This document shows positions 44,682 to 51,905 of a DNA stretch of 64,000 nt, one piece after another; position 1 is the first letter of the stretch, and every line of letters starts with the position of its first letter. Source of the stretch: an uncultured Bacteroidia bacterium. GTDB lineage: Bacteria > Bacteroidota > Bacteroidia > Bacteroidales > F082. The stretch is from contig CADADR010000003.1 in NCBI GenBank assembly GCA_902786745.1, positions 203,279 to 267,278 on the forward strand, read 5' to 3'. A model generated the notes under the pieces. The model ran no database searches and was not told the DNA's origin. It was given only the letters and a program-made list of their open reading frames with translations. A program made the translations under genes and the position numbers.

Positions 44682-45059
44682 ATGATGGAAGAAAATGAAA
44701 TGAAAGGAAAAGAGGAATTGTTCTCCAAGGCAGTGAAAGCAGGAAAGAGAACTTACTTTTTTGATGTCAAATCCACAAAGAACGACGAAAAGTACATCAC
44801 CATAACCGAAAGCAAGCGCCGTTTTGATGAGGGTCTCAACCGTTTCTTCTACGAGAAACACAAGATCTTCCTCTACAAGGAAGACTTTGAGAAAGTCACG
44901 AAGGGCTTGAACGATGCCATCAATTACATCGAAACGGGCGAATACCCTGCCGACTATTACGACCAGCCGGAGCCCCGCCACTTCGACAATGCGGAAGGCG
45001 AAAGCCACGGCGAGATTGACAGCGCCATCGACAAATGGTTTGACAGCCTGGACAAGTAA
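44682..45059 (+). CDS. DUF3276 (PUR-alpha-like) nucleic-acid-binding protein
   Basis: The small protein (125 residues from the ATG at 44682) contains a single PUR-like repeat at about 20-85: KAGKRTYFFDVKSTKNDEKY, ITITESKRRFDEG and IFLYKEDFEKVTKGL. These proteins bind RNA or single-stranded DNA; the spirochaete homologue BpuR is a translational repressor. The acidic tail (DNAEGESHGEIDSAIDKWFD) is unusual and may tune binding. Single gene ending at a terminator before parA. Confidence 0.85.
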   Translation: MMEENEMKGKEELFSKAVKAGKRTYFFDVKSTKNDEKYITITESKRRFDEGLNRFFYEKHKIFLYKEDFEKVTKGLNDAINYIETGEYPADYYDQPEPRHFDNAEGESHGEIDSAIDKWFDSLDK

Positions 45060-45084
45060 TTATCCAGCCCATAAAAAAAGAACG

Positions 45085-45110
45085 AAGGCCGCACATTTGC
45101 GGCCTTTTTT
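45085..45110 (+). terminator. Terminator of DUF3276 gene
   Basis: AAGGCCGCA pairs with TGCGGCCTT around a 4-base loop, followed by T6. Confidence 0.92.
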
Positions 45111-45137
45111 GTTGCAAACCATCACTGCGACAAAAAC

Positions 45138-45166
45138 TTATCAACAAAACGCGCGGATGTTGATAA
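45138..45166. promoter_or_regulatory. Inverted pair of TTATCAACA boxes upstream of parA
   Basis: TTATCAACA (45138-45146) and TGTTGATAA (45158-45166) are perfect 9-bp inverted repeats 11 bp apart. They differ by one base from the DnaA-box consensus TTATCCACA. They could be DnaA boxes or an operator for parA. Confidence 0.4.
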
Positions 45167-45205
45167 CTTTCCAAAAACCGAAACAATAAAACGCACCGAA
45201 ATGCG

Positions 45206-45213
45206 TACTTTTG
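45206..45213 (+). promoter_or_regulatory. -7 element (TACTTTTG) of parA operon
   Basis: TAnnTTTG match 27 bp before the parA ATG. Confidence 0.5.
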
Positions 45214-45240
45214 TAGCCTAAAACAAGAGACCGAAACGAC

Positions 45241-46023
45241 ATGGGTAAGATCATTGCAATTGCCAATCAGAAAGGCGGCGTAGGCAAGACTACCACCGCC
45301 ATCAACCTCGCGGCCAGTCTGGCCGTTCTTGAATACAAGACCCTCCTCATCGACGCCGACCCGCAGGCCAATGCGACCTCGGGCGTGGGCATCGACCCAA
45401 GAACCGTGGAGACCAGCATCTACGAATGCATCATCGACCAAGTGGATCCCAAGACCGTCATCGCTGAGACCGAGACACCCAACCTCTTCCTGATTCCCGC
45501 CCATATCGACCTTGTGGGTGCCGAAATCGAGATGATCAACCTGCCGGAACGCGAACTGATGATGAAGAAACTGCTCGCCCCCATACGCGATGAATATGAC
45601 TTCGTCATCATCGACTGCTCGCCGTCGTTGGGTCTGGTCACGGTCAACTCACTCACCGCGTCCGATTCGGTCATCATCCCCGTGCAATGCGAATACTTTG
45701 CCCTTGAAGGCCTCGGCAAACTGTTGAACACCATTAAGATCGTCCAAACGCGTCTCAACCCCGACCTCGACATCGAAGGCATACTGCTCACCATGTTCGA
45801 CACCCGCTTGCGTTTGTCGAAACAAGTGGTGGAAGAGGTCAAGATGCACTTCCAAGACATGGTGTTCAACACCATCATCAACCGCAATACGCGCTTGAGC
45901 GAGGCACCCAGCTTCGGCAAGACCATCGTCATGTACGACGCCAACAGCACCGGTGCCATCAACTACCTCAACCTGGCACGCGAGATCCTCGAAAAGAACA
46001 ACTTATCCACCAAAAACGACTGA
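45241..46023 (+). CDS. parA: Chromosome partitioning ATPase ParA (Soj)
   Basis: Deviant Walker-type ATPase that positions origins with ParB. The 260-residue protein has KGGVGKTTTAINLA (11-24, deviant Walker A), DADPQANATSGVG, the Walker B-like FVIIDCSPSLGLVTVN, and LEGILLTMFDTRLRLS. It lacks an N-terminal DNA-binding domain, as expected for chromosomal Soj-type ParA. First gene of parA-parB-DUF5683-dapB; only 5 bp separate it from parB. No parS site is visible nearby. Confidence 0.96.
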   Translation: MGKIIAIANQKGGVGKTTTAINLAASLAVLEYKTLLIDADPQANATSGVGIDPRTVETSIYECIIDQVDPKTVIAETETPNLFLIPAHIDLVGAEIEMINLPERELMMKKLLAPIRDEYDFVIIDCSPSLGLVTVNSLTASDSVIIPVQCEYFALEGLGKLLNTIKIVQTRLNPDLDIEGILLTMFDTRLRLSKQVVEEVKMHFQDMVFNTIINRNTRLSEAPSFGKTIVMYDANSTGAINYLNLAREILEKNNLSTKND

Positions 46024-46028
46024 ATACC

Positions 46029-46919
46029 ATGCCTGACAAGAACAGAAGAGCCTTGGGCCGCGGCCTCGATGCCATCATGCAAAGCCCCGAAACCGACATC
46101 ACCAGCAAAGACATCAGCGGCGATTTCGTGGCAGGCGCCGTTGCCGAAATCGACATCGACCTCATCGAGACCAACCCCTTCCAACCCCGCACTGAATTTG
46201 ACGAGACTGCACTGAGAGAGCTAGCCCAATCTATCAAGGAACAAGGCGTGATTCAGCCTGTAACGGTCAGGAAACTTGGCTACAACAAATATCAACTCAT
46301 CTCAGGCGAGCGCCGTCTGCGCGCCTCCAAGATGGCAGGACTGAAGACCATCCCCGTCTTCATCCGCGTGGCCAACGACGAGCAGATGCTTGAGTTGGCA
46401 CTGATCGAGAACATACACCGCGAGAACCTCAACGCCATCGAGGTGGCCATCTCCTACCAACGCCTCATCGACGAGTGCAACATGACCCAAGAAGAAGTGA
46501 GCGAGAAAGTAGGCAAGAGCCGCAGCGCCGTTGCCAACTTCTTGAGACTGTTGAAATTGCCTGCAGAAGTGCAAATCGCCATCCGCGATGGCCACATCAG
46601 CATGGGCCACGCCCGCGCCCTCATCAACATCAATGACAAGGAAGAGCAGCTAAGGCTCCTCCAGCAGATCATCATGGACGAGATGAACGTGCGTCAGACC
46701 GAAGAGATGGCCGATAAAGCCAAAGGCAAGGCCGACAAGGAGCGCAAGCAGACCAACTACATCCCCGAGCACTTCAAGAGCAGCATCAAGAAACTGTCGC
46801 AGACCCTCAACACCAAAGTCAAGGTGAAGCGCAACGTGAAAGGCCAAGGCAGCGTCGTCATCGACTTCAAGGACGAAGCCGAGTTTGACCGCATCATGGA
46901 ACTGTTCAACAACAAGTGA
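46029..46919 (+). CDS. parB: Chromosome partitioning protein ParB (Spo0J)
   Basis: CTP-binding clamp that loads on parS sites. The 296-residue protein has an N-terminal ParA-stimulating tail (NRRALGRGLDAIM), the CTPase/ParB domain with IETNPFQPRTEFDET, GERRLRASKMAG and ALIENIHRENLNAIE, a helix-turn-helix (TQEEVSEKVGKSRSAVANFL), and a C-terminal dimerisation region. It overlaps the DUF5683 frame region slightly if that gene used a GTG at 46916. Confidence 0.96.
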   Translation: MPDKNRRALGRGLDAIMQSPETDITSKDISGDFVAGAVAEIDIDLIETNPFQPRTEFDETALRELAQSIKEQGVIQPVTVRKLGYNKYQLISGERRLRASKMAGLKTIPVFIRVANDEQMLELALIENIHRENLNAIEVAISYQRLIDECNMTQEEVSEKVGKSRSAVANFLRLLKLPAEVQIAIRDGHISMGHARALININDKEEQLRLLQQIIMDEMNVRQTEEMADKAKGKADKERKQTNYIPEHFKSSIKKLSQTLNTKVKVKRNVKGQGSVVIDFKDEAEFDRIMELFNNK

Positions 46920-46924
46920 TTGCC

Positions 46925-47569
46925 ATGCTGCGCCGTTTCCTGTTTCTATTAGGCATCATCCTTCTTTTCGCCTCTCAGCAAACGGAAGCGCAGAATGTGG
47001 TGTTCGACACTGTGGGCAACGCCGTTATCTCTGCCGACACCGTTGTCAAGCAACAAGAGCCGGCCAAGACAGTCAAAGACAAGAAACCTCACAGCCCCAA
47101 GAAAGCCACCATCATGTCGGCCTGCCTCCCTGGGTTGGGACAAGTTTACAATCGAAAATGGTGGAAAGTGCCCATCGTCTATGCCGGCCTGGGCGGTTTG
47201 GGCTATATGGCCTATAACAACTATTACGAGTACAAGTCATATTTGCATGCCTACGAATTCAAAACCGGCGACCTGCCTGAAGGCGTAACGCTCAACGAAC
47301 ACGAGTCTGATTTGGCCAACAAATACGCCGAAGGGCAACTGCAGACCTATAAGGAATCGTACCGACGCGACTTTGAGTTCTATTGCATCCTCACCGCTGC
47401 CTGGTACGGTCTCAACATCCTCGACGCCTGCGTCGACGGACACCTTTATTCCTACGACATCAGCGACGACCTCAGCCTCAGCGTCGACCCTTACCTGCGG
47501 CCCATGGAGTCGCCCCTTAAGATGCCACAATACGCTCAAGTCGGTTTGTCGTTCCAACTTAATTTCTAA
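46925..47569 (+). CDS. DUF5683 membrane protein
   Basis: From the ATG at 46925 the protein has 214 residues with a signal peptide (MLRRFLFLLGIILLFASQQT, cut near EAQ). The conserved segment KKATIMSACLPGLGQVYNRK with WWKVPIVYAGLGGLGYMAYN forms a hydrophobic hairpin and is the DUF5683 signature. The C-terminus ends in aromatic-rich strands (VGLSFQLNF), typical of outer membrane proteins. A GTG start at 46916 is possible and would overlap the parB stop. Function unknown; it is always near parAB and dapB in relatives. Confidence 0.8.
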   Translation: MLRRFLFLLGIILLFASQQTEAQNVVFDTVGNAVISADTVVKQQEPAKTVKDKKPHSPKKATIMSACLPGLGQVYNRKWWKVPIVYAGLGGLGYMAYNNYYEYKSYLHAYEFKTGDLPEGVTLNEHESDLANKYAEGQLQTYKESYRRDFEFYCILTAAWYGLNILDACVDGHLYSYDISDDLSLSVDPYLRPMESPLKMPQYAQVGLSFQLNF

Positions 47570-47572
47570 ACC

Positions 47573-48283
47573 ATGAATATTGCACTGATAGGATACGGAA
47601 AGATGGGCCACGAGGTGGAGAAAGCCGCCCTCGCCCGACAACATAAAATCGTCGTTACCATCGACAATTCCAAGGAATGGGAGGAGCGAATCGAAATGCT
47701 CAAACAAGCCGATGTGGCCATCGACTTCAGCCAGCCCGACCAAGTGGTAAGCAACATCAACCGCTGCTTCGATCTGCATCTGCCCGTTGTTGTGGGCACT
47801 ACGGCGTGGCAAGATCATTTCGAGGAAATCAAGAAACGTTGCCTCGACGAGAAACAAAGCCTTTTTCATGCGCCCAACTTCAGCATCGGAATGAACATTA
47901 TGTTCTTGCTCAACAAACAGTTGGCAAAATACGCTGAAAAGTACGGGTACCAACTCTCAATGGCTGAGACGCATCACATCCACAAATTGGACAAACCCAG
48001 CGGCACTGCCGTGAAGCTGGCCAACGACATCCTCGCCGTCAACCACGACTACAGCCAATGGAGCATCGACAACCCATCCGACCGCACCTTGTATATTAAA
48101 GTAACCCGCGAAGGCGAAGTCAACGGCATCCACACTGTGATGGCCGAATCGCCCGCCGACAAGATCACCCTCACCCACGAAGCCTTCAACCGTCAGGGCT
48201 TTGCCTTAGGCGCCATCGCCGCTGCAGAATTCCTTATCGGGAAAACAGGCGTATTCGACATGGAGGATTTGTTTGGGGAATAA
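47573..48283 (+). CDS. dapB: 4-hydroxy-tetrahydrodipicolinate reductase
   Basis: Reduces the dapA product with NAD(P)H in the lysine and meso-diaminopimelate pathway. The 236-residue protein has the nucleotide-binding start IALIGYGKMGHEVE, the IDFSQPDQV loop, VVVGTTAW, and the catalytic block AETHHIHKLDKPSGTAVKLA. It is 3 bp after DUF5683. In relatives lepB usually follows directly; here a 3.6-kb insertion separates them. Confidence 0.95.
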   Translation: MNIALIGYGKMGHEVEKAALARQHKIVVTIDNSKEWEERIEMLKQADVAIDFSQPDQVVSNINRCFDLHLPVVVGTTAWQDHFEEIKKRCLDEKQSLFHAPNFSIGMNIMFLLNKQLAKYAEKYGYQLSMAETHHIHKLDKPSGTAVKLANDILAVNHDYSQWSIDNPSDRTLYIKVTREGEVNGIHTVMAESPADKITLTHEAFNRQGFALGAIAAAEFLIGKTGVFDMEDLFGE

Positions 48284-48315
48284 TCTCTACCGTCATTACA
48301 GGGCTTTTCGTCACT

Positions 48316-48340
48316 GCGAGGAACGAAGCAATCCAGAAAT
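48316..48340. repeat. Dispersed repeat, copy 2 (GCGAGGAACGAAGCAATC)
   Basis: Identical over 25 bp to 14214-14238. It lies 32 bp after dapB, at the left edge of the accessory insert. Confidence 0.85.
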
Positions 48341-48395
48341 GGTATTTGCTTCGCAAAGAAAAGTTTCAAAAACCGTTGCAATTCCAAAATCTTTG

Positions 48396-48403
48396 TATAT
48401 TTG
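48396..48403 (+). promoter_or_regulatory. -7 element (TATATTTG) upstream of the repeat lipoprotein gene
   Basis: TAnnTTTG match with GTTGC 17 bp upstream. It would give a leader of about 285 nt before the ATG at 48694. Confidence 0.4.
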
Positions 48404-48693
48404 CACCTGATTGTTCGGGGAGACATCCGAACGATTGAAGGCAATTTGTGCTTTTGTCTCGAAGTACAAAATCTGGAAAATTTGGTAATGAGATAGAAGA
48501 CACGAGTAAGCCGAACTTGTATTGTAATCAATTTATTTTGATACAAACAGGCTAGGTTACCGTGCTTTATTTTTATTACCAGGGTTATCCAGAGCCTGTA
48601 CTTCAAAAATAAGTGCGAACAAGTTTCCTAGCCTTCTTATGCGCAAATCTACCGAATTTAGGGAATAAAAGGCATCTAAACAACCACAGTAAT
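48404..48693 (+). other. Long non-coding leader with hairpins
   Basis: 290 bp with no convincing gene. Two stems are visible: GTTCGG/CCGAAC around an 8-base loop (about 48412-48431), and ACAGGCT/AGCCTGT closing a 50-base region (about 48545-48602). An ATG-started frame at 48613 would extend the lipoprotein but spoils its signal peptide. It matches no RNA family I recognise. Confidence 0.35.
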
Positions 48694-50670
48694 ATGAAGA
48701 AGAACAGAACACGAAAGATTACCTTGCTATTTGGAACCTTAACCGCCTTCTTTTTTTTCTGTGCCTGCTCCAATGGCCAGTGGGAGAGTTTTGGTAGTTA
48801 TGGGGAACAAGCATGGCCATTGACAATTACCAATGGCAATGAAAAATATGAGTTTAATTATGAGAACAATACGGCAATCCATTATTTTGATGAACGAAAT
48901 GCTGAAAAGATTTGGTTCAAACGTATTAAGAATCCAAAAAATGACGCATTAAGGAAACGTCACGTGGCAAAAGTTCAAAAATACATGGATGATGGCTGGA
49001 CATATAGCGATGAAATCAAAGGCAAGCAGAATTGGCCATGGTTTATTTATAAAGGAGCAGAAAAGTACGTGTTTGATTATAACAACAATACGGTTGAGCA
49101 CTATTTCGATCCCGATAACGCTGAAAAACTTTGGTTTAGTTCGATCCAAGACCCACAAAGAAATGTATTGGAACTACGAAATGTGACAAAAAGAGTCGAA
49201 AAGTATATCGTGAATGGCTGGCAATACAATGGTTCATACGGGGATAATAATTGGCCATTATCTATTTCAAAAGGTGATGAGAAGTATGAGTTTGATTATC
49301 AAAACAACACGGCGCTTCATTCATGGGATAATTTTCAAAACGCAGAAAAATTACAATTCAAAGAAATCATTGATCCTCAAAAAGACGCATTGGAAAAACG
49401 AAATGTGAGTAGTATCAATAGACTAATTGTAAACGGCTGGTCACTAGATGGTAATTACGGCAATAAACATTGGCCTCAAACCATGTCAAAAGGCGACAAC
49501 ACCATCAAGTTCGATTACCAAAACAAGTCTGCTGTATTGTACACTAAAGGTAATGAAGTATCAAAAACATGGTTTTCTCAATTCAATGATCCGGCCAATG
49601 ATTATATTAATCAGAACAATGTTGTTTACATAAAAAAGGCAGCTGAAAACGGATGGACATATAGCGGGAGTTATGGAAAATATGAGTATCCTACTTCCAT
49701 GTCAAAAGGGAATGAAAAATATGAGTTTGAATACAAGAATGGTATTACTGCCTATCATTTTGTGAATGGAAGGAGAACAGAAGCTTTGGAATTCGGCACA
49801 TTTCAATCACCACTGGATGTGATTAACAAGAGAAACGAGGCAAAAATCAGAGAATACATATTCGATCATCAAGGCAGGTTGGAACGAGTGAAATATCTAA
49901 GTAAAAATGGGAATTACTATTTCTCGTTTTATATCGACTCTGATGGCAATGAAAATATAGGATATTCAACATCTATTTACAAAAAAGGCACAGGTTATCT
50001 AGATGATGTAGTGGTCGAAGCTTCTTTGATTGATAAGAACTCGATATTCGAGATGCTATTTTCAAGTGATGTTTATGCCATATATCAGATAGACAAAGCA
50101 ACGGGTGTGAAGAATAAAACAGCCGAAGTGCCATCAAGCCAATTAAAAGCATATTTGTTGAATATACTCTATAGTTTGGAAGGCTCTTATGACGACACTC
50201 CTTCAAAGCAACAAAACAATGATGCTTCATACAATTCTACAAACGAAAACTATTATCAAGATAATTCCTATTCAAACTCTAATAGAACAACAGACAACAG
50301 TAGCAATGAAAGTGCGTGTCAGGTAGCTTATTTGTGGTCACAATATCACAACGACAGAGACATTAATAGACTATCTTCTTTATATGCCAATCAGGTCACT
50401 TATTATCAATCTTCGTACACAATAGAACAAATAAAGTCATCAAAAGAAAAGCTGCTAAACAAGTATCCAGATTTCAGACAGGAAATCAGCAATGTGTCAG
50501 TCAAAAACGAGTCTTCGTATTACGCTGTCTATTTCGACAAAAAAGTATGGACGGATATGCAAAATGCTCCCAAAACATATCCTTCTTATTTGTATGTCAA
50601 AATGATTGATGGCTCATGGAAGATTATTACAGAAAGCGATCAAATCACCGATGAAAACCTTAAGGGGTAA
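48694..50670 (+). CDS. Repeat lipoprotein with NTF2-like domain
   Basis: From the ATG at 48694 the protein has 658 residues. A lipoprotein signal (LTAFFFFCAC, Cys about 25) is followed by five tandem repeats of about 73 residues (30-101, 102-175, 176-248, 249-320, 321-391). Each contains a GSYG-like start, WP, KGDEKYEFDYQNN, an AEKLWF segment and a DPQKDALEKRNV block and ends with VNGW. After an Asn/Ser-rich linker (about 495-540) comes an NTF2-like domain (CQVAYLWSQYHNDRDINRLS onward). Codons are strongly AT-rich compared with dapB and lepB. I do not recognise the repeat. The stop at 50670 is followed in the same frame by an SH3 domain (see next entry). Confidence 0.8.
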   Translation: MKKNRTRKITLLFGTLTAFFFFCACSNGQWESFGSYGEQAWPLTITNGNEKYEFNYENNTAIHYFDERNAEKIWFKRIKNPKNDALRKRHVAKVQKYMDDGWTYSDEIKGKQNWPWFIYKGAEKYVFDYNNNTVEHYFDPDNAEKLWFSSIQDPQRNVLELRNVTKRVEKYIVNGWQYNGSYGDNNWPLSISKGDEKYEFDYQNNTALHSWDNFQNAEKLQFKEIIDPQKDALEKRNVSSINRLIVNGWSLDGNYGNKHWPQTMSKGDNTIKFDYQNKSAVLYTKGNEVSKTWFSQFNDPANDYINQNNVVYIKKAAENGWTYSGSYGKYEYPTSMSKGNEKYEFEYKNGITAYHFVNGRRTEALEFGTFQSPLDVINKRNEAKIREYIFDHQGRLERVKYLSKNGNYYFSFYIDSDGNENIGYSTSIYKKGTGYLDDVVVEASLIDKNSIFEMLFSSDVYAIYQIDKATGVKNKTAEVPSSQLKAYLLNILYSLEGSYDDTPSKQQNNDASYNSTNENYYQDNSYSNSNRTTDNSSNESACQVAYLWSQYHNDRDINRLSSLYANQVTYYQSSYTIEQIKSSKEKLLNKYPDFRQEISNVSVKNESSYYAVYFDKKVWTDMQNAPKTYPSYLYVKMIDGSWKIITESDQITDENLKG

Positions 50671-50901
50671 AGCAGTCAAAAAAAACTTACTGGCAATTAT
50701 GTTGTCATTGATGGATCAGAGCTTCGTTTGAGGCTAGGACCTTCTACAAGCGCTGACACATTCAAATGGGGCGATGATTCCAATCGACATCCCAACGTTG
50801 GAGAGAAATTCAAGTATTTAGGCGAGTCAGGAGACTTTTACAAAATAGATTATAAAGGACATGAACTCTGGGTATCAAAAAAATATACCCATCTAGAATA
50901 A
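50671..50901 (+). pseudogene. In-frame SH3-like domain cut off by a single TAA
   Basis: Directly after the TAA at 50668-50670 the same frame stays open for 76 codons and ends at a TAA at 50899-50901. It reads as a bacterial SH3 domain: GNYVVIDGSELRLRLGPSTS, then VGEKFKYLGESGDFYKIDYK, GHELWVSKKYTHLE. It has no start codon of its own. So it is either a remnant of a longer protein cut by a nonsense mutation, or it is made by stop-codon readthrough. Confidence 0.7.
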
Positions 50902-50924
50902 ACGAACAGATATACCATTAGTAT

Positions 50925-50953
50925 AAAAAGCCGGAAGCAATGTCGGCTTTTTT
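50925..50953 (+). terminator. Terminator after the SH3 region
   Basis: AAAAAGCCG and CGGCTTTTT flank a 10-base loop and are followed by further T. It lies downstream of the SH3 frame, not of the TAA at 50670, which supports the longer original gene. Confidence 0.8.
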
Positions 50954-51038
50954 CATATTTCTCAAATAGCATCATCTCACTCTCTAAAACAGATAGAAAT
51001 ATCCAATGGTTACAGGGTTTCAGAATAAAGATAATTTA

Positions 51039-51087
51039 GTTCACATAATAGTGGTCCACAAACTTGTGGTCCACAAAGTTGTGAACC
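51039..51087. repeat. Nested and direct repeats upstream of DUF4160 gene
   Basis: GTTCACA (51039) and TGTGAAC (51080-51086) enclose two direct copies of GTGGTCCACAAACTT/GTGGTCCACAAAGTT (51051-51065, 51066-51080), each holding the palindrome GTGGTCCAC. The rest of 50954-51173 holds no gene. Confidence 0.75.
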
Positions 51088-51133
51088 GTTAATATACGGC
51101 TGTAATTTAGCGGTTTCTACAAAAAACCTTGCA

Positions 51134-51151
51134 GGTATAAAAATTTATACC
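51134..51151. promoter_or_regulatory. Perfect palindrome at the DUF4160 promoter (operator candidate)
   Basis: GGTATAAA, AA, TTTATACC is a perfect 8-2-8 palindrome that ends right at the -7 element (51152-51159). A regulator bound here would block transcription, as in toxin-antitoxin operons. Confidence 0.55.
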
Positions 51152-51159
51152 TATCTTTG
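51152..51159 (+). promoter_or_regulatory. -7 element (TATCTTTG) of DUF4160-DUF2442 operon
   Basis: TAnnTTTG match 14 bp before the ATG at 51174. CCGA/TCGG forms a small hairpin between it and the start codon. Confidence 0.55.
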
Positions 51160-51173
51160 CCGAAAAAATCGGT

Positions 51174-51407
51174 ATGCCTACACTATTGATTACTTTTGGA
51201 ATGCGGTTTTTCTTCTACCTGGACGAACACCAGCCCATTCATGTACATGTGGATTACAACGGCAAGAAAGCCAAAATCGCTTTGGAACCAACGATTACAT
51301 TGGTGTATAACCACGGATTGAAGGAACAGGAACTGAAAAAGGCTATCGACACTTGCGCCATCTATCGCGACGACTTCATAGCGGAATGGCATAAACGGTT
51401 TGACTAA
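51174..51407 (+). CDS. DUF4160 protein (probable toxin of a TA-like pair)
   Basis: The 77-residue protein matches DUF4160: MPTLLITFGMRFFFYLDEHQ, then PIHVHVDYNGKKAKIAL and ALEPTITLVYN, with conserved HVHV. Genes of this family usually precede a DUF2442 gene, and the pair has been predicted to be a toxin-antitoxin module. Which protein is toxic cannot be read here. It starts 20 bp before DUF2442 with tight operators upstream. Confidence 0.75.
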   Translation: MPTLLITFGMRFFFYLDEHQPIHVHVDYNGKKAKIALEPTITLVYNHGLKEQELKKAIDTCAIYRDDFIAEWHKRFD

Positions 51408-51426
51408 ACAATCAATATTCAAAGAA

Positions 51427-51843
51427 ATGGAAAAGATAAAAAACATCTGGTTTGACGAAAAGCGAATCTACATGAAGACCACCGAAGGCCGCGTGTTGAG
51501 CCGCCCTTTGGAGGCCTATCCCGAATTAAAAGAAGCCTCGATGGAACAACGCATTGACTTCACCATCGATGAAGAAGGCACTTCCATCCGCTGGGAGGAT
51601 TTGGATGCCGACATGCACATATCAAGTTTCTTCGAAACGAGTGAGCCGAATGGCCAAAACGAAGTTGCAGAAATGTTCAAGCGTTTCCCATGGCTCAACG
51701 TTTCGGAAGTGGCTCGTGCCATTGGCATCAACAAAAGCCTGTTGGCACGTTATATCTATGGCATCTCTAAACCAAGCGAACAACGCCTGCAACAGATTCG
51801 CCACACCTTGCACTCTCTTGGAATGGAGCTGCAAAGTGCGTGA
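51427..51843 (+). CDS. DUF2442 protein with C-terminal helix-turn-helix (probable antitoxin)
   Basis: From the ATG at 51427 the protein has 138 residues. The first 70 are DUF2442-like (WFDEKRIYMKTTEGRVLSRP, then LEAYPELKEA and a SIRWEDLDADMHIS block). The second half is a helix-turn-helix (WLNVSEVARAIGINKSLLAR, YIYGISKPSEQRLQQI), which would bind the palindromes in front of the operon. A TTG 9 codons upstream overlaps the DUF4160 stop and is less likely. This is the accessory insert's last gene before lepB. Confidence 0.75.
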   Translation: MEKIKNIWFDEKRIYMKTTEGRVLSRPLEAYPELKEASMEQRIDFTIDEEGTSIRWEDLDADMHISSFFETSEPNGQNEVAEMFKRFPWLNVSEVARAIGINKSLLARYIYGISKPSEQRLQQIRHTLHSLGMELQSA

Positions 51844-51905
51844 ATTATCCATAATAAATACTATTTCGCCCAACCTATCGTTAATAGAGAAATTACAAAT
51901 CAAAA

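Noticed and set aside
45060..46920. parS site near parAB
   Set aside because: No TGTTTCACGTGAAACA-like sequence is visible.
48613..48693. Upstream start of the repeat lipoprotein
   Set aside because: It would place 27 residues before the lipoprotein signal and remove its N-terminal position.
48284..51200. CRISPR array or insertion sequence in the second insert
   Set aside because: The repeats are too few and uneven for an array, and no transposase or terminal repeats are present.
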